Shown here: piece after piece, positions 12,660-23,651 of the stretch
Layout: each line of letters starts with the position of its first letter
Position numbering within the stretch: the stretch's first letter is position 1
Origin: Neurospora intermedia
Lineage: Eukaryota; Ascomycota; Sordariomycetes; Sordariales; Sordariaceae
NCBI GenBank assembly: GCA_037102815.1
Contig: BTPP01000001.1
Span: 6,783,001-6,847,000 of the forward strand
DNA: 64,000 bases
Direction of reading: 5' to 3'
Notes under the pieces: model-generated
Told to the model about the DNA's origin: nothing
The model's input: only the letters and a program-made list of their open reading frames with translations
Databases searched by the model: none
Program-made: the position numbers and the translations under genes

Positions 12660-15600
12660 ATTTCAACCACGTATATATAAAATCGAATAAAATCGATAAA
12701 AATCAACCAAAAATACTGGGTATATATATATAGTATATATTACCCATATATAGTTGCTTAGACTCGTAAGGTATAAGATAGACCCGTAAATCCGTTATAT
12801 ATATATAATATTATATAATATATATAGTAAGCCCAACATTAATATAATAAATAGGGTTGCGAATTTTAATACTAAGGAAAAGGGGATTTCGAATAGGATA
12901 TTCGTATATATAAAAAGGCGGAAACCCTCCTTTACCTTTATTATTTCGTAAGGGTTTAATAATAGAATTAAATTTTACTATAGCCTTACTAGGACGGTTA
13001 TAATATTATATACTTCTTTTATTAATACTATATTTAATATAAAATTACTAGCCTCAATACAAAACCGAAATGACCGTCGCCGCTAATTAATATCGGAGTT
13101 CTATTTATAAAGTTAAGAGTAACCGAAGATAATTTCGACGGTTAGGGATTTAACTATAATAAAAGTAATTTACTTTATCCGTTTAATACTATAGGAGTTA
13201 TATATTTTAATAAGATAGGTAGTCGTACTATATATAGAAATAGGCCGAAGAGAGAAATTAATAAAACGATAGGGTATTAAATTAATTTTTATATTCGATA
13301 GGAGTAAATACCTATTAATTAAATTTAATTCCGTACCCAAATCTATTAACCTTTATATATTCTGTTAGTTTCTATAAATCTTTACTAATAACTTCGTTTT
13401 TAAGTATAATTATAATTTATTTATATTATTTTAAACGGTTATAGTTACCGCTCTAATTATAATTAGTTTAACGTTCGCTCTACATAAAGGGGTACTTATA
13501 GGGATAATACAATTCTATATTAAATAACCAACCTAATTATAATTATAGTAAGCTCGGTTCTAATATACTATTGTAAAATAACCCGTTATATTATATTCGT
13601 AGTAGGTATTTAGTAATTTTAATTAAGTATAATAATTATATATATAACCTTTTTAATAATAAAGGGAATAAATAAAATTAAAATTTATTTAAAAAGCAGT
13701 AGGGGGGCGACGGGGAAAATTAGGGGGGTTAGTACTATAGAATAATTACGAAGGGATATTCGAAGAGGAAATAGGAAGGTACGAAGACGAAGAAGATAGT
13801 AAAATATACCCTAAAGATATTTAATTTTAATAATATAATATAAATAGTTTAATATTTTCTAAACCTTCTAATTGTTCTACGTACGCTATTACTTTATTTA
13901 TTATATTAATACTAGCTATTAAGAGGACGCCTTATTTAAAAAGGGGGTATAATTGGTTGGCCTAAGTAATAATTTGAATATATTCCGGTTAATTGTACGA
14001 TAGATTAAATTTTTCGGTATAATAATAATTATAAAGATTACGAACGGTTTTTGAAGCGCCTTATTATATATATTCGAATTTATTGAAAGCGGACCGTTTA
14101 ATAATTTAAGTATTACTATTATATTTAATCTCTAAGAAAGTATAGAGGTTATTCTACGTAGGCGTATTATAAATAGTATTATATTTAGGTTTACTATAGA
14201 GAATTAATATATATTTAATTTATATATTCTTAAGGTTACTTTTAATATAATTAATAGCGAATAAGAGGGAAGTACGAAGGTACTTTTAAAAGTATATATC
14301 GACGTTATAGAAGTAATTCTATAATTATAAGAAACTTACGTTAATAAATTTAATAATATTATATTTAAAGTAATATTCGGTATAGGCCAGTATAATTACG
14401 GCTAGTAAGGGAATAATTATAATAATAACCGTTAATAAAGGGGTAGTAAGGGGAAGTATAATAGAAATACGGGTTTAATTATAGAAGAGGTAGTTTTAAT
14501 AATAGAACCCGGCGGGGATAAGGGGGTAATTTCCTATTAAATTTTACTCAGCGAAGCCTACGAAAACGAATTACTCCTATTAAAATATATACGAAGGGAA
14601 ATAATTAAGGAAGAATTTAATTATAGTAAATTAGGATTCGAATAGTTATTACTTATATACAAATTCGTCGGTTTCTGAAATTTAGGGATACAAATAGAGA
14701 GCCCGGGGCGGTATAAAGGGGTAGTCTTCGTTACTATCTTCTTCAACGGACTCTATAATAGGCTAATATTATTATAATAAAGGCAGAGGAAATTAAATCG
14801 TTTTAATTATAATAATTATAAGGATAATAATATAAGAAGGACGAGGAGTAGCTTCGGCGGTACAAGAAATAAACCGGCCGCTATATATATATATTTTAAT
14901 AATATTAGTTCAACTCCTAGAGGAAGAATTATTAATTTATTAGGAATATAAGCGAAGGGTAGGTTAAAGTAACTATAATTGTAACTATACGTAGGGGATA
15001 GCAAATTAGGAGTTAATTTAGAAATATATTAATAATTACTAATTATAATAAGTTACGCTATATTGAACTTCTTTTATACTTTATACAAACTCTATCCATC
15101 CGCTAAAGAGCATTATAGAATCCCGTACTCGTTTAGCGCCCCGATGTAGTACCGGATTATCCTTCCTACGAGCCTAACCCGATATAGGCGCTACCATTAT
15201 TAATCTACCGCTTTAGCCGATAGAACGGAGTAGCAGCCGTTAGAGTACTTCTAAATATAGGCTCTTAGCCTCCTAACATAGATTATATACCAAATACTAC
15301 TACTACGTCCAACCGTTCCGAAGAGGACTTAACACTAATTAACTTAAACTAGTTCGGACGAACGGCGGGACGGGGGGATCCCTAACAATAGCGCTTAACC
15401 GGTAACTTATTAAATTCGCTAATAAATAATAAATTATTAATATTTATATTAGAGGTATTTAAATTAATATTTCCAGCCGATAAATAATTATATTATTACT
15501 TATCGGTAGAACTACTAATTCTCGGATCCTTTATAACGTATTTTCCTAAACACAACCCCCTAAACTCTCGTAATTTAGGGTATTACTTAAAGTAGTAATT

Positions 15601-16920
15601 ATTACTATATTTTAAATCTTTACAAACGCTATAAGGGGACTAAGTAATCTTTCGCTTAAATCCCTTTACAATAACTACTTTAATAGCGTAAAAGACCTTT
15701 TCTTCGGTTTAATTCGTATATTCAATCTCGGATATTTATACCTTAAATAATACTTCGGATAGGGTAAAACCTATATTCAAAATTTTTCTATTAATTCGAA
15801 TAGATAAAAATTAATTATTCTAAAAAAGGTTATCCCTAAATTAATAGTACTAATCGCCTAATCTATATAGAAAATATAAAATTAAGAGTAGTTTGGGGAT
15901 CTTCAATAATTTATTAAATCGAATTATATTATTATAAATTTCAGTATAAGCTTTATAATAATTATTAATACTATTATATTAGGAAAGCGAAATAGTCTTC
16001 TATTTCTAAACTAATTTTTAATAAACAAATCCTATCTATCTACTAATATAAACTTTCTCGGCTAAGCGCTAAAGTACCTAGTAAACTATATAAATTAATT
16101 CTAAAAGTAGTTCAAATTCTTTAAAAGATAAACGAATAGCCCTATTAATAAGTATACAAATAATTCTAATAAACTACGACTAGTAGGTACCCTAATTAAT
16201 ATAAAATTCGCAATAGTTACTATCCTTCTAAAGAGGGCCCTATAGTAGAAGTTCGTCTCTAGTAAAGGCCGCCCTAAAACTAATAATATAAATATAATTA
16301 CAAATAACCCGGTCCTATTTTACCTATTATTTAATATTTTTTAAAACTAAAATCTTTTTATAACTAATAATATTCAAAGTAAGACCTATAATTATTAAAA
16401 TCTTATAATTTAAAAGTTCAAGATAATTCCTAAATATTAAAATATAAGAATTAAAACGTAGTAGACAGTATAATTAGCTAGATAATTAAAAAGCCCCAAA
16501 TATCTAAGGGGCTAAATAATAATAGTAATAATAATAATAATAATAATTAGAAAGAATAATACAATAATAATTTTAATAGTAGTAAAAACGACGGATCTTT
16601 AGTATTTATAAAAAACGCGTCTAGTAGTACTAAAATAATTTCTCTTATTAAATACGGGAAATTAAATTAGTTTAAATATCTTTTAAATATTAGTAATCTA
16701 ATTCGGGGACGTAAATTATATTAGTAGTATTTACAAATTCGGTAGCAGTAGCTATGGGTTTCGGTTTCGGGGCGCTTAGTCGGGCGGTTATCGAAATTCT
16801 CGGATTTTAGTATTACATTTCAAATATAATTCTAAATTCTAAATTAATCTAAGGTAAATAGAATTATAGTAAGGAACTTAATCGTAATAAATCAATTTTA
16901 GTATTTTACTATAATAATAG
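12660..16920. other. RIP-decayed repetitive DNA, unassigned
   Basis: About 4.3 kb of very AT-rich sequence has no open frame of useful length and is probably one or more decayed mobile elements. Around 14,440-14,540 a plus-strand stretch is rich in Asn, Arg and Gly codons. Around 15,060-15,400 base composition is higher and may mark an element end. Neither is enough to name a family. A short hairpin (AGCCCC ... GGGGCT, about 16,492-16,513) precedes an ATA trinucleotide run. Confidence 0.6.
16520..16548. repeat. ATA/AAT trinucleotide microsatellite
   Basis: This is a short, slightly interrupted run of AAT triplets just after the AGCCCC/GGGGCT inverted repeat. Confidence 0.8.
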
Positions 16921-17369
16921 CAATTTAGTATATTTCTAGTATTCTAGATTTTAGATAGCTAAAACCAAGGTAGTCTAGAATATATAAGTCCAAGTATAAT
17001 CCTAAAGGTAGTCCGTATACAGTCTTAGCGCTATACGTACGGTAATCTCTAGTGATTGTGAGGTCCCAATTTGGGCGCGCATAAGAGGAAGTTATCGCGA
17101 AGTGAGAGAAGGATAATATAAAGGGAAAATAAAAAACTAAATTCGAATTGAGGGTAGACGAGGACTTCGATATACGTACGGCAGACCCGGGCTCATAACC
17201 TATTAAAGTGAAGCGAGATATTACAAGGGTAAGCGAGTGTAGTGGTGAACTTGTTGATTGAAGAAGAAGGAGAAGGAAGAAGGGAGAGGTTGCGAGAGTA
17301 AAGATATATACAAGATATGAAACAGGAGCGAGTAAGTTATCTATATCTGGATCGAAAATGCCAAGCATT

Positions 17370-18140
17370 CAACATTTAGGTTGTTGTTCATTTCACGGTC
17401 CGTTTCTGATCAAGACTGGACTGCTAGACAATTTATGAGAAGAGGACGAAGAGCGGAACAAAGGGTACACTGTCGCAAAGAACCACCAGGCTTCACGCAG
17501 AATACATCTCTAACGTAAGAGACATACCTTGGAAGCTTCCCGTCACTCCAAAAAGCCTGACGACAAGCTTCGTTTATCACCGGGTCCATTCACTCCCCAT
17601 CAATAGAGCCTCAAGTAGCGTCAGTCAATTATACAACGCGTGATCACATGGCAACTGGACCAAGAAATTGCAAACGCTGTGTCTTGATGCCTATTCTTTG
17701 CTACGAGAACACCTCCTCATGCTCTGGCCTTTCCAAAGCAGGTAGGGATCAGTCCACTCGGCAACGGTGGTTTGTTGAATAGGTATCAGAGCTTTGCTAG
17801 AATGCACTCGTGCTACCAGAAGTTCCCCCCAACGTCCTTTCTTGGTTTTAGCAACGAATCCAGGCTTCCAAACTTAACAAGGTCGATGAATGCAAGAACC
17901 ACACGTCTTCTCCTAAACTTCGAAAGAATGTTCTCACACGATGCTTAACTCAATTCAAGTCCGATGCCATGTCCCAGAACGGACCGATCTGCGAATGTGA
18001 ATCTAAATCTGAAAGAGAATCAGTAAAAGCACTGGACATGTTTGCTGTCAACCAATAAGGAAAGAATAAGGTGATTAACAGGTTGCTTATGCCCCTGTGC
18101 GGTTGAACAGAAGCATCAAAGCTAAAGGATCCAAGAGGTA
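17370..18140. other. Transition from AT-rich block to euchromatin, no gene seen
   Basis: Composition rises to about half GC at roughly 17,370, marking the edge of the RIP-decayed block. I see no credible open reading frame. The part just left of 18,185 should contain the 3' untranslated region of the first family gene. Confidence 0.5.
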
Positions 18141-18184
18141 CGTACCGGTTGTTCCTTCCCAAGTTGAAGGGTGGCCAACGGTCA

Positions 18185-18883
18185 TTAGGCTGCTCCTTCC
18201 TTCTCAGCTTCCTTGTTGCCGTTGGCGGAAGCAGAAGCGGTGATGTACTTCTTCTGGACGTTGACCGTGACGACTGCAGGGCTGCGGCCGTTGAGGTTGA
18301 AGGTTGTGGTTCCGATGTCATCAGAGATGCGGAATTTGAGCGAGCCTTGAGTCTTGACGGTGAAACCGCTCGAAGTCGTTGCATCCTCGCCACCGTGCTT
18401 GACACGTTTGGCTGGGCGTTCGTGAGCTTCATCTTCAGCTTCAGTGACCTTGTCCTCGGCTTGGTTCTCGGCAGGCCGTTTTCCGTTGGCGTTTTGGTCG
18501 CCGTTCTGATGCAGGGCGGGGGCTTCCGGGGTCTTGTCGTTGCCAGCAGCAGCAGATTCCGGTGGGATTTGGATGTGCACCCCGCGGGCACGAGCCTCGG
18601 CTGCGACTTCCTCGCGACTGAGAGCTGCAAGGGCGTTGTCCAAATCGGTAGAAGTTGACGGCAAGTCTCTCAAACACTTCTTGAGGCTCATTGCAAAGTA
18701 TTGACTCCATCTTTGGCAGTTCTCCGTTAAGTCGGGCGAAGGTTCAATGTATTTGAGCGCAAAGTTCTTGAGAGCATACGAAAGCTCGAGCTCCGTCTCG
18801 GACAGATCGTCGTCTTCTTCGTCGAGTAGACATTTGAAGTAGCTGAACGCTGTTTCTTGCCCGTGCTTCAAATATCCCACCAT
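18185..18883 (-). CDS. Tandem-family protein 1 (unknown function, probable nuclear), 232 aa
   Basis: This is an intact member of the divergent array at 18-34 kb; I do not recognise the family. The N-terminal module spans about residues 30-90 with ALKNFALKY (37-45), W59-x-x-YF and SLKKCLRDLP (66-75), followed by a RGVHIQIPP segment near 100. The linker is acidic and carries KRPAE (135-139) and RPAKRVK (156-162), a spread bipartite nuclear signal. The C-terminal module FTVKTQG ... FRISDD ... FNLNG ... VTVNVQKK (174-212) looks like alternating beta strands. The ATG at 18,883 was chosen because the family homology begins after it; the frame stays open further upstream, but that part is unlike the other members. 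A GTACGTACC splice donor lies 40 nt past the stop. Confidence 0.75.
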   Translation of the reverse strand: MVGYLKHGQETAFSYFKCLLDEEDDDLSETELELSYALKNFALKYIEPSPDLTENCQRWSQYFAMSLKKCLRDLPSTSTDLDNALAALSREEVAAEARARGVHIQIPPESAAAGNDKTPEAPALHQNGDQNANGKRPAENQAEDKVTEAEDEAHERPAKRVKHGGEDATTSSGFTVKTQGSLKFRISDDIGTTTFNLNGRSPAVVTVNVQKKYITASASANGNKEAEKEGAA

Positions 18884-19716
18884 CTTGCCTGCAGGGACAC
18901 GGAGATGAGTGAAAGCTGAGGTTAAGTTGAGTGGCGGGAGTGATGGATGCGAAAGGAAGTTGCGCAGAACATCTGTTCTCTGAAGATAATGGCAGTGCAG
19001 TGGAGGCGAGTCTCTTATGACCCAGCGCGAGGGAAAGAGACAAGTGCTGTCGAAGGGCAATAAGTATCTGGAGGTGACAAGGGGAAAAAGAAGCAAGAGG
19101 AGCAAAAGTTGAAGCCCGTGCCTTATATGCGCTTTGTTTCAGGCAGCAATCCGATCACGCTAATTGTTACCGCTTACCTCAAGATCAGACGGATTCCGGC
19201 AAACACTTGTGATCTCATCAACTTGATCCAGACCTATGCCCAGATGACAACTTGGAAAAGTTCACCGCCATCGTGTCGTCCCAGTACAAACAACCAGAAA
19301 AAAAGAATAAGAGATGGAAGCGCACGACTTGTTGCATAGAGTGCGTCTAGAAGAGATGCGACGTTTGGTTTGGAACGAAAGGTATCAACTGGCGGTGGGA
19401 CACACTGATGCCCTGATTACCAGCACAGCACAGCTCCTAGTCACCTATGGATTCTCGTCTTTTCCTTGCAGAATGCACCTCACTCCCAGCACATCACCCC
19501 TTCCTAGCCAGCTTGACTTCTGTTCCAGCAGCCCATCTTATCTTCAGAGACCGACAAGACGCTGTCGGCGACGTGTTCGATTCTGAGGGTTCACGGGTAG
19601 GCCTGTGTAAGCTCAGGTGGTTAGCAGCGGTGACGATGCAGTTGGGGACTGAAGAGCGGGAGCAAGTAATGGGTGTTCAGAACAAGACGGCACTGGGATC
19701 GAAGCTTACCCTTTCC
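18884..19716. other. Intergenic spacer between family genes 1 and 2
   Basis: This should hold the promoter of gene 1 and the 3' region of gene 2. Open frames on the plus strand here are low-complexity and unsupported. No family remnants are seen. Confidence 0.4.
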
Positions 19717-20406
19717 TCACAACTCAGACGGCTTTGCAGCACCGTTCTCCTTGTGGACCTTGACCGTCAAGATAGCAGGACCGGTACCTTCGGCAATGAG
19801 GCCGAGCGTAGAGGCGGTACCATCACCAGAGTAAACACGAATCGTGCACGGAGTGTCGTCGCTCTCGAGTCTGAAGATGGTCGCATTCTCACCCTCGACC
19901 TTACGGCCTCCAGCATTGTTGCCGTCGGCCAGGAGGTACTCGGCGATTCTCTTTGCGATCGCGTCGACTTGAGCATCCGCAGGGGTAAAAGCAGAGGTAG
20001 AAGCAGAGGTAGAAGCAGAGGTAGAGCTAGAAGTAGAGGTAGCCTGGTCCCGATACTTGGGAACGACCTGCACCTGGACTCCGCGAATGGCAGCCTCGTG
20101 GACGACGTCCACCTCGGTGAGCTTCCCGACTACTTCGTACAGCTCCTCACGAGTCTTGGGCAAGTCCCACAAGAACTTGTCGAAAGTCAGCTCAAAGTAC
20201 TCGTGCCAGATGCCGCCGTCGTCAGCAAGCTCCTTGTACTTGACGGCAATGTCTTGAAGAGCGTTGGCGAGCTTGGTGGTGTACGAGTCAAGGTAGGGGT
20301 CTTGCTCGAGAAAAGCGATAAAGGTGTCGATGGCATCTTCTTTGTCCACCTCCTGCTGAACCACTGGGTGGTTGAGGGGGTTGACGCCCGGATTGCTGTT
20401 GACCAT
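19717..20406 (-). CDS. Tandem-family protein 2, 229 aa
   Basis: This is a family member with NALQDIAVKYKEL (48-60), IWHEYF (66-71) and FDKFLWDLP (75-83), then an AAIRGVQVQVVP segment (105-116) that matches gene 1 closely. The linker contains a Ser/Thr/Ala run (about 122-140) encoded by a 12-bp tandem repeat (about 19,985-20,040). No clear bipartite nuclear signal is present, unlike most siblings. The C-terminal module is FRLESDD ... IRVYSGDG ... GTGPAILTVKVHKE (178-220). The ATG at 20,406 is the first ATG of the frame. A GTAAGC splice donor begins 8 nt after the stop. Confidence 0.8.
   Translation of the reverse strand: MVNSNPGVNPLNHPVVQQEVDKEDAIDTFIAFLEQDPYLDSYTTKLANALQDIAVKYKELADDGGIWHEYFELTFDKFLWDLPKTREELYEVVGKLTEVDVVHEAAIRGVQVQVVPKYRDQATSTSSSTSASTSASTSAFTPADAQVDAIAKRIAEYLLADGNNAGGRKVEGENATIFRLESDDTPCTIRVYSGDGTASTLGLIAEGTGPAILTVKVHKENGAAKPSEL
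19985..20040. repeat. 12-bp coding tandem repeat in family gene 2
   Basis: About four and a half copies of AGAAGCAGAGGT (plus strand) encode the Ser-Thr-Ala linker of the protein. It is a likely site of length polymorphism. Confidence 0.8.
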
Positions 20407-21095
20407 CTTGTCTGTGAGGAGGCCTGGATGGGTGTAAGATGAAGTCACGTCATGGGAGGCAGGAGGTCAGGAGGAAAGTAGAGATAATTGGAGGGAAAGT
20501 ACCTTTGCGCGAAAGAGATGTCTTGTGGCGCAACTGCTTTCTTGAGATGCTATCCTGCAGTTGAGATCTCTTTCGATTCAGGGAAAGACGAGAAAGAACA
20601 GTCGAGTAAACGATTGGGAAATTTGGTGCGGGGAAAATTCACCAACCGATGTGGGCTCAAAGAAAAAGGAAGGAGCAAGTCCCGTTCACGTTGACCGGGA
20701 GCCGTTGCCAGCACTTACCGCCCGCCTTCACTTTGCCGCTCTGTAGCCCACACTTTAGTCACCGGCATCTGATTTCACTTGACCTCAACACTCCCGGCAA
20801 ATTCCCTCCAGGATGAACTACTGTGTACGTAACTCAGGGGCAATCTCCATCATTTTTCGTTGACTGGACCCATTCTACACATGTCACCAGGTGCCAATGT
20901 GTCAAACAGCACCAGGACCGAGCTGACGTCCTCCCCGAAAATTCCAAGCGGGTGTTTCCAAGATATGAGGCCAGTGGGGTAACGGAGGGGTATTCATATC
21001 CAATTCTGCATATGATCCGGGCATACCTAGAAAGGTAATGAACCACGATCCTTCAGTTGTTGATATCTCCAAAGTAGCATCCTAGAGCTTCCGTC
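20407..21095. other. Intergenic region, no gene seen
   Basis: This is the upstream region of family gene 2. Several short frames overlap on both strands without coding character. Confidence 0.4.
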
Positions 21096-21479
21096 CTATC
21101 TAGCATCAGCACCGGTCAAGTGAATTGCTCTTTTGTCCCTGACATTATCGGCCCAGTTCCATCCATCACTTCTCACCTTTACCAGGTAGCCTTGTGTTGC
21201 GTTGCGTTCTTCTTCGGTCTTATTGTCCTGGTACGTAGACTTTGTTGCAAGCCTGTTTCTCGCGGCGTTTCTCAGGGGTTCTTCTTGCGTAGTATGATAT
21301 TGTTGTCGAACAAATACCCTTTGCCTGGCCAACCTTGTGTTCCGTTCTTCTTCGTTTTCGTTAGCCTTCCTGTTTTGCCAGTATTCCTTTTGGTGGTTAT
21401 GGTCCAGCCGTGCCTGACATTGCGTGGTTGAGGTGTTACCAACCCTATTGCCATCTATTCTTCTTCCATCTTCTTCCAT
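21096..21479 (-). CDS. Possible small protein or relic with charged R/E/N repeats, 127 aa
   Basis: The frame encodes a strongly polar, repeat-like protein. Segments such as NRKANENEEERNTRLARQR and NKTEEERNATQ recur with a Tyr-led spacing of roughly 20-28 residues. This resembles the Arg/Asn/Glu tandem repeats found in helicase-associated proteins of some mobile elements, but the resemblance is from memory and weak. No start context, intron or partner gene supports expression. It could equally be chance low complexity between family genes. Confidence 0.3.
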   Translation of the reverse strand: MEEDGRRIDGNRVGNTSTTQCQARLDHNHQKEYWQNRKANENEEERNTRLARQRVFVRQQYHTTQEEPLRNAARNRLATKSTYQDNKTEEERNATQGYLVKVRSDGWNWADNVRDKRAIHLTGADAR

Positions 21480-21739
21480 TTAAACCCAAACACGCAAAAA
21501 TACCTAATACTCGATCTCCAGTTAGCAACGCTTACACAACAGTCTAACGACGGGCAATCTTAATGAGTGTCGGGAGGGATGGGCGCTTGCCCGGCTGACT
21601 GGAGAAGACCGCCTTGGCCTCGATGGAATTACTTCCCCTTCCCAAGCTAAGTTGGGAGAAGACACCTGTACTCACCAGTTATTCCTTTCCCGGAGGTAGT
21701 CGAGTTCACCTCCTCTGCCTCTTCTTCTTCTTCCCTTAC

Positions 21740-22300
21740 CCCCTTTGTCTTCTTATTGGTCTTGTTCGGGTTGGCTACAGTACATATATCGAACACGTCC
21801 TTCTTCTGGACCAAAACCGCGACGGTCGCAGGGCCGCAGGTGTTCACATAGGCAGGAGAAGAGCTAGTGTTCTTCCCAGACTGACCGGCAATCTAAAATC
21901 GGATACTGTAGGAGCTGACGGTGTCGATATGGAGTTTCGCGCCCTTCCTTTTTACGAGCTTGTAGACGGTCTTGTTCTTGGCTTTGGTTAGAGGTCGTCG
22001 TCAAGGTCATTGGGCGGTAGGTTTCTGGTAAAGTTCTTGAGGCTGAGGACAAAGTAGGGACGCCCTGGCTTCGGTCCGATTACTCGCAGCTCCAATTTGG
22101 TACTCGAGCTCATGGACCTTTTGTTGGCTTGGACGGCCTTGACGATATCGGCATATTCGAGCTGCTAGTCGCTTGGTTCGTACGAGCCCTGTAGGTGCTC
22201 TATCATCTCATCGTCCGCCTCTTCTGGCCAGACTAACCTCGTCGTCTTGCTTTTGGAGTGATTGGTGGAAGGCGACTGAAGGCTGGCTGGGAAGTGGTCA
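21740..22300 (-). pseudogene. Decayed tandem-family member
   Basis: On the minus strand, RPYFVLSLKNFTRNLPP (coded near 22,060-22,010) matches the family YF-x-x-SLK-x-x-LRDLP core. About 200 bases downstream, NTCGPATVAVLVQKK (near 21,850-21,805) matches the C-terminal GPATVQVK end. The frame between and before them is interrupted by stops (one just upstream of the QLEYADIVKAVQA segment, two after DLDDDL, one after YSIRF). The order and spacing are those of an intact gene, so this is a dead paralogue in its original array position. Base composition is normal, so decay was not obviously by heavy RIP. Confidence 0.75.
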
Positions 22301-22982
22301 GTGGAGGTTGTTGAAATGATGTTGTGGGACGACAAGAGGCAACGCGTACCGATGCTCGGCCCCGAATTCAACTGTGGATGTTGGGTGTCAGTCTTGGGGC
22401 CTGCCTATGCAACACCCACTTTCCGGCAGAGAAGACATCAAGCGAAAGTCAATACGTGCATAAACTGCATCCTGCAAGCACAAACATGCACGTCGGGATA
22501 CAGCAACTTGGATCAATGGTTGTTGGAGCTGTCAAAATTTCTGCAGTCGGCAGAGGTATACTACACCGATTCTGTAGAAAAGATCTACTACAGTGATATC
22601 GTACGCCTCTTCATGCTAGTGGTGACAGACAGCCCAAACCCGCGAAGTCATATAATCCTCCTTCCTCCCTTGTATTCACAAGTCGAGCTATGAACCATCA
22701 GCTGCTCTTTCGTAGTGGCGAGTGAGCTCGAACAGCAGTCAGCGAGTTGGCAGCATGTAATGACAGCCTGAACCCCGATATACAACCCGACCTTGCCCGT
22801 CCCGCTGTGGTTCCGACATCGATCGAAGATGACATGCGCGCCTGTGTTTGCAGAACAGGTCAGCTTGGGAATCCAACAATAGCTTGATCAAGAATATGCC
22901 AACAAGCAACTAGAGGAAAGGTATCTTCTGTGAGAGGGCTGCGCTGAGCCATCCCAAATCCCAAGAACAAGACACTTACATC
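22301..22982. other. Intergenic region, no gene seen
   Basis: Only short overlapping frames are found, with no family similarity. The right end holds the GTAAGT-bearing 3' region of family gene 3. Confidence 0.4.
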
Positions 22983-23651
22983 TCAAGGATAGGTGCAGCA
23001 CGGTGCCGGTCTGGGATCATGAGGGCTCATCTGATGGTAAGTTCCTGGGTATGCGCCGCAACGACGCAGGATATACGGCTTGAAGAAAGGGGCAGGGACA
23101 GGATCCGCGCGAGAAGGCGCAGCACCAGGGGCAGATGCTGATGGGCCCGCGGTCTTGATCTGGACAGTAGCCGGGCCGTTCAGGTTGAGTTCGACAGCGG
23201 GGGTACCACCTTCAGAGACGTGGACGGTGTAGGCGCCTTTGGTGTAAACAGTGAAGTCGGGTGCCTCCTCGTTCGCTTTGACGAGCTTGAGCGGGGGTGC
23301 CTCTTGGGTCTCGCCGTCGTCAGTTTGCGCAAAGGTACGTTTTCTCGGAGACGATGACTGTGCCACGGCGGTACTTGAGTGGGTGGGCTTGGGCGGCAGA
23401 TCGGCGTCAGAGACCAAATCAGCCTTCAACGCAGCCACGGCATCGCGCACCTCATCGCTGCCTTGAGCCGGAACGTCGCGCAAGAACTGTTTGAGGCTCT
23501 GGATGCCGAACTGACGGTACTGTCGCGCTTCCTCGTCGTCAGGAATCCAGGGGTAGTGTGAAAATTTGGTTGCGATTGCCTTCAAGACCTCGGCCAACTC
23601 AGCTTCCTCACCGGTGAGGTGGGATCTCTTTCTGAAAATACGATCCGCCAT
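22983..23651 (-). CDS. Tandem-family protein 3, 222 aa
   Basis: The N-terminal module has EVLKAIATKF (21-30) and QSLKQFLRDVP (51-61); the W-x-x-YF position is altered to YRQFG. The linker has SPRKRTF (101-107) and LKLVK (121-125), a weakened bipartite basic signal. The C-terminal module FTVYTKGAYTVHVSEGGTP ... LNGPATVQIK (133-166) is one of the clearest in the array. After it comes a Pro/Ala tail that may be partly intronic: a GTATAT ... CAG stretch of about 46 nt lies near 23,080-23,030, and splicing it would end the protein early. The ATG at 23,651 is where homology begins. GTAAGT starts 4 nt after the stop. Confidence 0.75.
   Translation of the reverse strand: MADRIFRKRSHLTGEEAELAEVLKAIATKFSHYPWIPDDEEARQYRQFGIQSLKQFLRDVPAQGSDEVRDAVAALKADLVSDADLPPKPTHSSTAVAQSSSPRKRTFAQTDDGETQEAPPLKLVKANEEAPDFTVYTKGAYTVHVSEGGTPAVELNLNGPATVQIKTAGPSASAPGAAPSRADPVPAPFFKPYILRRCGAYPGTYHQMSPHDPRPAPCCTYP

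Larger units (their letters stand above)
12300..12660. other. Unmutated GC-normal island with tandem repeats inside the AT-rich block
   Basis: This stretch of roughly 360 bases has near-normal base composition and no RIP skew, although RIP-decayed DNA lies on both sides. It contains GCATTCCTAGGCC-like repeats (about 12,460-12,530), a 13-bp minisatellite, a 20-bp doublet and two telomere-like hexamers. It is open for about 70-80 codons on both strands, but this looks like a result of repetitive composition and I see no recognisable protein. Confidence 0.6.

Noticed and set aside
15170-15240. tRNA-like A-box string on the minus strand
   Set aside because: TCGGCTAAAGCGGTAGATT resembles a D-arm, but no acceptor stem, anticodon stem or T-arm can be formed around it.
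16925-17368. 147-codon minus-strand frame at the edge of the AT-rich block
   Set aside because: Leu/Ser/Tyr-rich composition with no motif. It spans the composition boundary, and its only resemblance (CCGGGCTCATAACCTATT also near 12,025) is a short shared string.
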